Positions 52,671-59,932 of a stretch of DNA of 64,000 nucleotides are shown in pieces. The notes beneath the pieces are model-generated. The model had not been told where the DNA came from and made no database searches. It saw nothing but the letters and a program-made list of their open reading frames with translations. Origin of the DNA: Streptomyces sp. WM6378 (lineage in GTDB: Bacteria > Actinomycetota > Actinomycetes > Streptomycetales > Streptomycetaceae); the NCBI RefSeq assembly GCF_001279695.1, contig NZ_LGDD01000350.1, forward strand, positions 62,001 through 126,000, given 5' to 3'. The first letter of the stretch is position 1. Each line of letters opens with the position of its first letter. The position numbers and the translations under genes are program-made.

Positions 52671-52692
52671 CGCGGTCTCAGCGAAATCTCAG
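52664..52692 (+). promoter_or_regulatory. Three heptads at 11-bp spacing (SARP-type site B)
   Basis: GTCTCAG (52,664), GTCTCAG (52,675) and ATCTCAG (52,686) repeat at exact 11-bp intervals, as at 40,736-40,764. They end 44 bp before the tRNA-Ser-like gene, the right distance for an activator of its promoter. The first unit is shared with a hairpin arm. Confidence 0.7.
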
Positions 52693-52736
52693 CCCACCCC
52701 CGCAGGATCGGAACGTACGCGGAACGAGGCGTACGG

Positions 52737-52828
52737 GGAGAGGTACCCGAAGCGGCCCAACGGGGGTCCGGTGCTTTCCGGTCCGGGTGTGAAAGCCCTC
52801 GCAGGTTCGAATCCTGCCCTCTCCGCCA
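52737..52828 (+). tRNA. tRNA-Ser-like gene (GCT) with aberrant anticodon arm
   Basis: The 92-nt gene has a perfect 7-bp acceptor (GGAGAGG/CCTCTCC), discriminator G and encoded CCA. Its T-arm is perfect (GCAGG-TTCGAAT-CCTGC), with D-stem CCCG/CGGG, GG in the D-loop and a long variable arm, so it is a class II tRNA of serine type. In standard numbering the anticodon would be GCT after U33, but the five-pair stem has a C-C mismatch and two G-T pairs. A tight alternative CCGG/CCGG hairpin would swallow the loop. Seryl-tRNA synthetase reads the variable arm rather than the anticodon, so charging may still occur while decoding would be poor. A kinase gene starts 38 bp downstream. Confidence 0.7.
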
Positions 52829-52866
52829 CAGCCGAAGAGCCGCCTGTCGCGACGAGGTGCCCGCCG

Positions 52867-53781
52867 ATGACTCCATCTCCCAAGTCCGTTCTGGTCGTGG
52901 CCAATCCGGCCGCGGGAACGAACACACCGGAGATGTCGGAGGCAGTCGTCCGGCGGATCGCGGGGGTCGGCGCGGCAGTCGAGCTGGCTGTGACCGAGCG
53001 GCCGGGCCATGCCCACGAGCTCGCCCTTGCGGTGGGCGAGCGGGGCGGCCCGGCCCTCGTGGTGTCCGTCGGCGGCGACGGCACCGCCCATGACCTCATG
53101 ACCGGCCTGTACGAGAGCGCTCCCCCGGAGCGGCGAGTCCCCCTGCTGGTGCTCCCTTTCGGCACGGGCAACTCCTTCTACCGCGAGATCTGGTCCGACC
53201 GGCCCTGGCAGGAGGCCGTGGAGAGCGCGCTCTCGCGGCCGCGCGTGCGCCGGGTCGACCTGGCCCGCGTCGCCGAGACCGACGGTCTGGCGCTGCTCGG
53301 CGCCTCGTCCGGGCTCGCCGCCCAGACGCTGGTCACCGCGCGCACCGTCACCGACACGGGCCGGGCCCGCTACGAGGAAGCCCTGGCCCGCGCCGCCGAG
53401 GCGTTCCGCCCCTACCCGGGCCGGGTGACCGTCGACGGCGAGGTCGTCCACGCGGGGCCGACCGTGTCGGTCGGCGTGGGAGGCGGCCGCCATCGCGGGG
53501 GCCGGTTCATGCTGCTGCCGCGGTCCGTCCTGGACGACGGACTGCTCGACGTCTGCGTCGCGGGCACGGCCCTGCCTCTCCCCGAGCTCCTGCGGCTGTG
53601 CCGCGACGGCAGCCATGTGGGCGGCCCCGGCGTCGTGTACGCGCGGGGCCGTCGCGTGGTGGTGGAGCGCACCGACGGGGAGCCGCTCGTCTTCGAGTAC
53701 GACGGCGATCTGCTCCCCGGCGCTGCCGCCCGCTACACCCTGGACGTGGACCCGCACGCGCTGCCGGTGCTCGCCCCGTAA
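52867..53781 (+). CDS. Diacylglycerol kinase-fold enzyme (VlmJ-like)
   Basis: The 304-residue protein has the lipid/diacylglycerol kinase pattern: VVANPAAGT at 9-17, VVSVGGDGTAHDLM near 57-70, LPFGTGNSFYREI near 90, and the C-terminal beta domain with FEYDGD near 278. VlmJ of the valanimycin pathway is of this family and phosphorylates valanimycin hydrate before VlmK eliminates phosphate. ATG follows GAGGTG by 7 bases. It lies 38 bp behind the tRNA-Ser-like gene, so both may share the promoter with heptad site B. Confidence 0.8.
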   Translation: MTPSPKSVLVVANPAAGTNTPEMSEAVVRRIAGVGAAVELAVTERPGHAHELALAVGERGGPALVVSVGGDGTAHDLMTGLYESAPPERRVPLLVLPFGTGNSFYREIWSDRPWQEAVESALSRPRVRRVDLARVAETDGLALLGASSGLAAQTLVTARTVTDTGRARYEEALARAAEAFRPYPGRVTVDGEVVHAGPTVSVGVGGGRHRGGRFMLLPRSVLDDGLLDVCVAGTALPLPELLRLCRDGSHVGGPGVVYARGRRVVVERTDGEPLVFEYDGDLLPGAAARYTLDVDPHALPVLAP

Positions 53782-53888
53782 CCGGGCTCGGCCGCGCCAG
53801 GCCGCTCCGGGCTTCTGCTGGCCCGGAAAACACGGAAAGCCGCCTCCGCATTGCTGCGAAAACGGCTTCCGACCTGCGAAAACGCTGG

Positions 53889-54017
<129 letters not shown>

Positions 54018-54080
54018 ACTTCCCTGGGTGGTCACGAACCCGTTTCCCGGACGCCGCACGGCGGCCCTGAGCGGCGCCCG

Positions 54081-54230
54081 TCAGCCGCCCGGCGCCGAGT
54101 GCGCGTCCTGGATCTTGCGCGGGGCGACCCGGCGCCAGGAGTCGGCCGAGATCGCGGACAGCTCCGCCTCGCCGTCGAGGGCCGCGAGCCGCACCCTCAG
54201 CCAGGCGAAATCGTCGGCGGCGGTGGCCAT
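54081..54230 (-). pseudogene. C-terminal fragment, MmcQ/YjbR-like
   Basis: Forty-nine codons (MATAADDFAWLRVRLAAL, then SWRRVAPRKIQ) resemble the end of YjbR/MmcQ family proteins, which have about 120 residues. Similarity continues a few codons upstream of the only ATG without a start, so this looks like a remnant. A real small protein cannot be excluded. Confidence 0.4.
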
Positions 54231-54286
54231 GAAACGGCCGTACACCGCACCACTGACAGCGGGCCCGCGGAGCCGCCGGCCCCCGC

Positions 54287-55480
54287 TCAGTCGGCCGCGT
54301 GCCGCTGCCCCCGCTCGAAGTACGCCACGAGGTCGGGGTCGAGCCGGGGCACCTCGCGCGGGGTGCCGCCGGCCCGGAGCGAGGCCGTCGCCTGGTAGCC
54401 CGCAGCGACCGCCATCCGGGCCGCGACCGGCGAGGTGTCGGTGACGCCCCCGTCGCGCACGAAGCGCAGGAACTCGTCGATGATCAGCGGGTCCGCACCG
54501 GCGTGCCCCTGGTCCTCCTCGGCCTTGGGGATGTCGTACGTCTCGTCGGGCTCGGCGCGGTACTCGGAGCGCCGGGAGTTCCACACCTTCACCTGGCCGC
54601 CGGGCCCGTCGCCGAAGTTCTCCAGGCGGCCCGCGTCGCCGATGACCGTGTAGTTGCGCCAGTAGTCGGGCGTGAAGTGGCACTGCTGGTAGGAGGCGAG
54701 GACACCGTTGTCGAGGCGCATGTTGAGCAGCGAGACGTCCTCGATGTCGATGACCGGGTTGAGCGCGCGCTGGGTGTGCGGCGGCCAGTGGCCGTCCTCG
54801 GTGTACCAGTCCTCGGTCTTGGGCTCGCCGGGGGCGCGGCGGTGCGGGTTGTCCCCGTACACCATCAGATCGCCCATGGCCTGGACGTCGCGCGTGTAGC
54901 CGCCGGACAGCCAGTGCAGCACGTCGATGTCGTGCGCGGCCTTCTGCAGGAGGAGGCCGGTGGTGTACTGGCGCTCGGCGTGCCAGTCCTTGAAGTACCA
55001 GTCGCCGCCGTAGCCCACGAAGTGGCGCACCCAGACCGTCTTGACGGTGCCGATGGCGCCCCGCCCGATCAGGTCGCGCATCATCCGGACGACGGGCATG
55101 TGCCGCATGTTGTGGCCCACGTACAGCCGGGTGCCGGTGTCGCGCGCGGTCCGGAGGATCTCGTCGCAGCGCTCGACCGTGATGTCCAGGGGTTTCTCGA
55201 CGAAGGCCGGCTTCCCGGCGAGCAGCGCCGCGCAGGCGAGGTCGGCGTGGGTGTGGTCGGGGGTGAGGACGAGCACGGCGTCGAGGTCCGGGGCCTCGAT
55301 GACCTTGCGGTGGTCGGTCATGACGAGCGCGCCGGGGAAGGCCGCGGCGGCCGCCTCGCGGGCCCGGGGGTCGGGGTCCGCGACGGCGGCGACCACGGCG
55401 CCGCGACCGGGCCGGTGTGCGGTGCGCGCGAGGGTGCCGCGCATGCCGTATCCGATGACACCGATACGGAGGTCGGTCAT
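54287..55480 (-). CDS. Gfo/Idh/MocA-family oxidoreductase
   Basis: The 397-residue protein has an N-terminal NAD(P) Rossmann motif (IGVIGYGMRG at 5-14), VEKPLDIT near 94 (the family EKP motif) and the C-terminal alpha/beta domain with KAAHDIDVLHWL near 182. It would oxidise or reduce a sugar or cyclitol derivative in the cytoplasm. ATG follows AAGGAA by 7 bases. No operon partner is seen. Confidence 0.88.
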   Translation of the reverse strand: MTDLRIGVIGYGMRGTLARTAHRPGRGAVVAAVADPDPRAREAAAAAFPGALVMTDHRKVIEAPDLDAVLVLTPDHTHADLACAALLAGKPAFVEKPLDITVERCDEILRTARDTGTRLYVGHNMRHMPVVRMMRDLIGRGAIGTVKTVWVRHFVGYGGDWYFKDWHAERQYTTGLLLQKAAHDIDVLHWLSGGYTRDVQAMGDLMVYGDNPHRRAPGEPKTEDWYTEDGHWPPHTQRALNPVIDIEDVSLLNMRLDNGVLASYQQCHFTPDYWRNYTVIGDAGRLENFGDGPGGQVKVWNSRRSEYRAEPDETYDIPKAEEDQGHAGADPLIIDEFLRFVRDGGVTDTSPVAARMAVAAGYQATASLRAGGTPREVPRLDPDLVAYFERGQRHAAD

Positions 55481-56726
55481 GTCAACTTCCTTCACGTCGG
55501 GCGGTGTTGCGGTGGGGCGGGGCGGTGGAGCCGCGGGACGGCCGGGCCCCGCCGGTGCGCGGGACGCACCGACCGGCGGGCGCTGTCGTCGAGTGGCATG
55601 CTGCGCATTGTTCTCGATACCGGTGCCCACGGCAGGTACATCGCGGCAGCCGCCTGTTTGCGTCGGCCGGGCGGGCGTCCGCCCCGGCCCGTGAGGTGGC
55701 CGGATTCCTCACCACTTCCCCACACCTCAGGGGCCGCGAGTGCCCGTGCGGCAGCGGCGGCCGCTCGGACACCCCCGTTTCGCGTCGGCCGCCGGTGTCC
55801 GGATGCGTGCGCTCGCCGGTCGGACCGTGCCGGTGCCGCACGCTCCCGACCAGGGCGACGTCCGATTCCGCATCGCACGCTCCGACCTGCTCCCCACACC
55901 CTTCCGCACACCGCGTGCGCCGGGCCGCACCCCAACGCGCTGCCCCCGAGCGCAACCGTAAGCGTGACGGAGAGGTATCGGTGCCTCTTTCAGAATCGAT
56001 CAACTCCATTACAAGTAAAGGGAGTTATGGATCACGGCAGCCGGCCGGAGACTCCGTCGGGGACTCGTGCCGGGCCGTCGGCGTTCCGCGCCGCCCGGCG
56101 CGCCGAGATCCGAGGCCGCTGCCACTGCCGCCGCTCCGAGATCTGCCATGCCGTACGCCGCGCGGAAGACCGCCAGGTCAGCGCCGCGATCGAGAGAATC
56201 GCGCACCCTTCTCCACAGGCCGCTCAACCCCGGCACGACCGGCACAACTCCCGTACTTCACCGACTGGTTCGCCACCCGACGCCACCCCAGCGCAGCGAG
56301 GACATCGGCCGGTCTGACACTGCGGGCCTCCATCGTTCACCCACATGCAGGAAGAGAAGGTCGATTTCGTCGATGTTGAAGCGAATCGGTTCTGCACTTG
56401 TCCCCGGATGTCACGACCGTGCCCATCTGATTCCACTTCCTGACCCTCAGTGCCACATGCCCACGAAACCTTTGCCGTGGGCATGTGGCAGAAAGATGTG
56501 TGAAGGGGATGCAATCGACTGGGACCGAACGGGCCGGCCCGCACACAACACATCGCCATTCCAACGTCAACACGCCTTATTCCGGCCAAAGTTGACGGCG
56601 AATGTTGTACGAACCGAAGGTGATCCACAGCATTGAGGAGGTCGGCCTCTTCGGGACGGGACCACTGCCGATGCACCACCTGCCGGGGCCTCCCACGGCA
56701 GGCGTTTCGCGGAGGAGGGCTCGCGG
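55481..56726. other. Gene-poor region, 1.2 kb
   Basis: No reading frame here has a recognisable domain or balanced codon use. AACTCC/GGAGTT arms (56,003-56,025) flank an A/T-rich centre and place GGGAG before an ATG at 56,026. The 96-codon frame that follows is Arg/Ala-rich and unconvincing. A strong hairpin lies at 56,451-56,490. The stretch may hold regulatory or untranslated RNA. Confidence 0.5.
56451..56490. promoter_or_regulatory. Perfect 15-bp inverted repeat
   Basis: TGCCACATGCCCACG (56,451-56,465) is exactly complementary to 56,476-56,490 across a 10-base loop. It is 237 bp upstream of the acyl-CoA dehydrogenase start, with no gene immediately before it. A terminator of an unseen transcript or a large dyad operator are both possible. 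Confidence 0.5.
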
Positions 56727-57932
56727 ATGGACGCATACTTCAATAGCCGACTGCACCAACAACTCAGGGAAGACGTACGGCACTTCGCGGAACGCGAGGT
56801 CCGGCCGCGGATCGCCGAGATGGAAACGGCCCGCACCGTCCAGCACGAGCTGTCGCGGCTGATCGCCCGGCAGGGCTGGATAGGAGCCACCGTGAGCCCC
56901 GCGTACGGCGGCATGGGGGTGGGGCACCTCGGCAAGACCATCATCATCGAGGAGCTGTCCCGGGTGAGCGGCGCGATGGGCGCCATGGTGCAGGCCTCCC
57001 AGCTCGGCGTCGCCAAGATCGTGCACTTCGGCAGCGAGGAGCAGAAGAAGAGCTGGCTCCCGGCCGTTTCCGCAGGCGAGTGCCTGCCGACGATCGCGGT
57101 CACCGAGCCGGAATCGGGCGGTCATGTCCTTGGAATGGCGGCCAGCGCGGTCCGCGACGGCGACGACTACGTACTCAATGGCCGAAAAGTGTACGTCGGC
57201 AACAGTCACGTCGGCGATCTCCACGGGGTGATCCTGCGTACCGGACCGGGCTCGAAGGGACTTTCGGCCTTCCTCGTGGAGTCGGACCGGCCGGGTTTCT
57301 CGCTGGGCGAGCACCGCGAGTCGATGGGCCTGCACGGCTTCAGCTTCGGTGAGGTCCACTTCCACGACTGCCGTGTCCCCGTGGGCAACCGGCTCGGCGA
57401 GGAGGGCGACGGGCTCGCTGTCGCGTACTCCTCCAGCGTCCTCTACGGGCGGGCCAACCTCACCGCCGTATCGCTCGGCATCCACCAGGCGATCCTTGAG
57501 GAGACCACCAGGTTCTGCACGGACCGGATCCGCTACGGCAAGCCGCTGTATGAACTCCCCAACATCAAAATCAAGTTGGGGCAGTTGAAGTCCCGCCTGA
57601 TGACGGCCCGGCTCGTCGCCTACCACGCGGTCCATCTCCTCGACCAGGGGCTGCCCTGCGACGCGGAGCTCATGAACGCGAAGGTCGTCAACGTCGAGTC
57701 GACGCTGGACTCCGCGCGCAACGCCATGGAGATCCATGCGGCGGCCGGTCTGTTCACCGACCGCCCCATCGAGCGCTACCTGCGCGACGCCCACCACATC
57801 TTCGCTCCGGCCGGCACCTCGGACGTCCAGTTGCTGAGGCTGGCCGAGGTGGCTCTTGGCACGGCGAAGGGCCAGTGGTCGCAGCGGCTCTCCGAGCTGG
57901 TGCGGATGGAGGAGCTGGCCGCGGCCCACTGA
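56727..57932 (+). CDS. Acyl-CoA dehydrogenase
   Basis: The 401-residue flavoenzyme has VTEPESGGHVLGM near 128 and GMAASAVRDGDDYVLNGRK (substrate and FAD loops), RIRYGKPLYELPNI near 272, and AAAGLFTDRPIERYLRDA near 345. The usual catalytic base position in RDAHHIFAPAGTSDVQ has Ala-Gly-Thr rather than Glu-Gly-Thr, so dehydrogenation may be altered. ATG follows GGAGGAGGG. It stands alone; the substrate is unknown. Confidence 0.88.
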   Translation: MDAYFNSRLHQQLREDVRHFAEREVRPRIAEMETARTVQHELSRLIARQGWIGATVSPAYGGMGVGHLGKTIIIEELSRVSGAMGAMVQASQLGVAKIVHFGSEEQKKSWLPAVSAGECLPTIAVTEPESGGHVLGMAASAVRDGDDYVLNGRKVYVGNSHVGDLHGVILRTGPGSKGLSAFLVESDRPGFSLGEHRESMGLHGFSFGEVHFHDCRVPVGNRLGEEGDGLAVAYSSSVLYGRANLTAVSLGIHQAILEETTRFCTDRIRYGKPLYELPNIKIKLGQLKSRLMTARLVAYHAVHLLDQGLPCDAELMNAKVVNVESTLDSARNAMEIHAAAGLFTDRPIERYLRDAHHIFAPAGTSDVQLLRLAEVALGTAKGQWSQRLSELVRMEELAAAH

Positions 57933-57956
57933 CCGCAGGTGCACCGCGAGGGCGGC

Positions 57957-58520
57957 TCAGATGCGGCCGTCCTCGCGCCGGTGGATCTGCTCGACGAGCT
58001 CCGCCGCCATGGACTTGATGGTCTCCAGGCCGGCCCGCCCCCACGGCCGCGGCTCGGTGTCCACGACGCAGATCGTGCCGAGTGCGATGCCCGTACGGTC
58101 GATGAGCGGCGCCCCCAGATAGGAGCGGATGCCGATCTCGTCCACGACCGGGTTGCCCGCGAAGCGCGGGTAATCGCACACGTCCTCCAGGACCAGCGCC
58201 TTGCGGCGGACGACGACGTGCGGGCAGTACCCGTGGTCGCGGGCCATGATCCGGCTCACCCCACCGGACGCGGCGGCCAGGTCCGAGCCGGTGTGGGCGC
58301 CGTTCGGGGTGTGCAGGCCGGCGAAGAACTGCTGGTTCTCGTCGATGAAGTTGACCATCGAGAAGGGCGCCTCGGTCACCTCGGCGAGCTTGCGCGCGAA
58401 CTCGTCGAAGGCCGGGTCGGGCCACTCCCCCATGCCCAGCTGCCGCAGCCGCTGGACGCGGACCGGCGCCTCCCGGTCGACGGGGGTGAGCAGGAGGTGT
58501 CCGGTCGGGTCGTACGTCAT
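57957..58520 (-). CDS. GAF-domain sensor protein
   Basis: The 187-residue protein is a single GAF domain: FSMVNFIDENQQFFAGL near 53, a CPHVVV segment near 98, YLGAPLIDRTGIALGTICVVD near 135. ATG 58,520 follows GGAG by 6 bases; ATG 58,532 would overlap the GTPase gene more. It is the last gene of the cvn operon and may bind a small ligand for the conservon. Confidence 0.82.
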   Translation of the reverse strand: MTYDPTGHLLLTPVDREAPVRVQRLRQLGMGEWPDPAFDEFARKLAEVTEAPFSMVNFIDENQQFFAGLHTPNGAHTGSDLAAASGGVSRIMARDHGYCPHVVVRRKALVLEDVCDYPRFAGNPVVDEIGIRSYLGAPLIDRTGIALGTICVVDTEPRPWGRAGLETIKSMAAELVEQIHRREDGRI

Positions 58521-58521
58521 G

Positions 58522-59139
58522 TCAAGCTCCATGGCTGGTGGCTGCCGGGATGGTGGCGAGCAGATGCTGGACCAGGGTGACCAGCGTCCGGATGCCGGAG
58601 CTGCCGATGCGGGCGTCGCACAGCACGACGGGAACCTCGGGCTTGAGGTCTATGGCGGCCCGCACCTCCTCCGGGTCGTAGCGGTACGAACCGTCGAACT
58701 CGTTGACGGCGACGAGGAATCCGATCCCCCGCCGCTCGAAGAAGTCGACGGCGGAGAAGCATTCGTCGAGCCGCCGGGTGTCGGCGATGATCACCGCGCC
58801 CAGGGCCCCCTCGGACAGCTCGTCCCACATGAACCAGAAGCGTTCCTGCCCGGGCGTACCGAACAGGTAGAGCACGTGGTGGTCGTCCAGGGTGATGCGG
58901 CCGAAGTCCATGGCGACCGTGGTGGTCGTCTTGGACTCGACCCCTTCGAGGCTGTCGTGGGCGGCGCTGACCGTGGTGAGGAGCTCTTCGGTGGAGAGCG
59001 GTTCGATCTCGCTGACCGCCCCGACGAAGGTGGTCTTGCCGACCCCGAACCCTCCCGCGACGAGGATTTTCAGCGCGGTGGGGAACTGGTCGACGGCGTC
59101 CCCGTCGGACAGGGCGTCAAAGCCGTCGTCGTAGGCCAT
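58522..59139 (-). CDS. cvnD: Conservon Ras-like GTPase
   Basis: The 205-residue small GTPase has the P-loop GGFGVGKTT at 29-37, switch region DFGRITLDD, LFGTPGQERFW near 92 (Walker B/G3) and VNEFDG near 146 (NKxD replaced by NEFD). It belongs to streptomycete conservons, which act like a membrane-tethered G-protein system. It overlaps cvnC by 23 bp. Confidence 0.92.
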   Translation of the reverse strand: MAYDDGFDALSDGDAVDQFPTALKILVAGGFGVGKTTFVGAVSEIEPLSTEELLTTVSAAHDSLEGVESKTTTTVAMDFGRITLDDHHVLYLFGTPGQERFWFMWDELSEGALGAVIIADTRRLDECFSAVDFFERRGIGFLVAVNEFDGSYRYDPEEVRAAIDLKPEVPVVLCDARIGSSGIRTLVTLVQHLLATIPAATSHGA

Positions 59140-59488
59140 CGAGCACTGCCTCCAGCAGAGATCGGTCGGTGGGTGTGTGGTGGAAGCGGGGGGCGCGTGC
59201 GGTCACCGCCCCGCAGTCCACCAGGTCGGAAAGGAGCACTTTGGTGACGACGGCCGGCAGCCGCAAGTGCGCCGAGATCTCCGCCACCGAGGTGGGCCCC
59301 TTGCACAGGCCGAGGGCCTGCGAGTGCTCGGGGCCCAGGTGCGTCTGGGGGATCGTGCCGGTGGCCATCACCTGCGAGAGCAGGTCCAGGGTCGCGGTCG
59401 GCCGGGTGCGGCCGTTGCTCACCGTGTAGGGGCGGATCAGCCGCCCGGCCGCGTCGTCGAGCCACGGCCCGTCCTGCGGGGCCGCCAC
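59117..59488 (-). CDS. cvnC: Conservon DUF742 protein
   Basis: The 123-residue DUF742 protein has RLIRPYTVSNGRTRP near 16 and the C-terminal winged-helix-like part (HLRLPAVVTKVLLSDLVDCG). GTG 59,488 was chosen because GAGGAG lies six bases upstream. Confidence 0.88.
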   Translation of the reverse strand: MAAPQDGPWLDDAAGRLIRPYTVSNGRTRPTATLDLLSQVMATGTIPQTHLGPEHSQALGLCKGPTSVAEISAHLRLPAVVTKVLLSDLVDCGAVTARAPRFHHTPTDRSLLEAVLDGLRRRL

Positions 59489-59490
59489 GG

Positions 59491-59925
59491 TCAACTCCTC
59501 AGGCCGCTGGGTGTCCCGGCTCCTTGCCTGGCCGGCGTCACGAGGTAGGGCCGTACGCTCTTGACGAGCATGGCCATCTCATAGCCGAGCACCGCGGCGT
59601 CGGCCTCCCGGCCGGCGAGCACGGCGAGACAGGTCCCCGATCCTGCCGTGGACACGAACAGGAGCGTGGAGTCGAGCTCCACCACGACCTGCCTGACCTC
59701 GCCCCCGTCACCGAAGCGGGCCCCCGCGCTCCGACCGAGGGAGTAGAGGCCGGAGGCGAGGGCCGCCATGTGGTCGGCGCTGTCGGTGTCCAGGCCGTGA
59801 ACGGATTTCACCAGGCCGTCGGAGGAGAGCAGAACCGCATTGCGGGTGTAGGGCACCCGCTGGACCAGTCCGCTCAGCAGCCAGTCGAGGTCCGAGACGT
59901 GTCCGGTCGGCGCATCGCTCGCCAT
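59491..59925 (-). CDS. cvnB: Conservon roadblock/LC7 protein
   Basis: The 144-residue roadblock/LC7-fold protein (LDWLLSGLVQRVPYTRNAVLLSSDG at its start, shortened here) is the usual partner of the CvnD GTPase. It lies between cvnA and cvnC with gaps of only a few bases. Confidence 0.92.
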   Translation of the reverse strand: MASDAPTGHVSDLDWLLSGLVQRVPYTRNAVLLSSDGLVKSVHGLDTDSADHMAALASGLYSLGRSAGARFGDGGEVRQVVVELDSTLLFVSTAGSGTCLAVLAGREADAAVLGYEMAMLVKSVRPYLVTPARQGAGTPSGLRS

Positions 59926-59932
59926 GGTGCAT

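Noticed and set aside
52644..52692. Heptads at site B as only a terminator remnant
   Set aside because: The first unit is part of a stem, but the second and third lie outside it and keep the exact 11-bp period and core of site A, so a regulatory reading is preferred.
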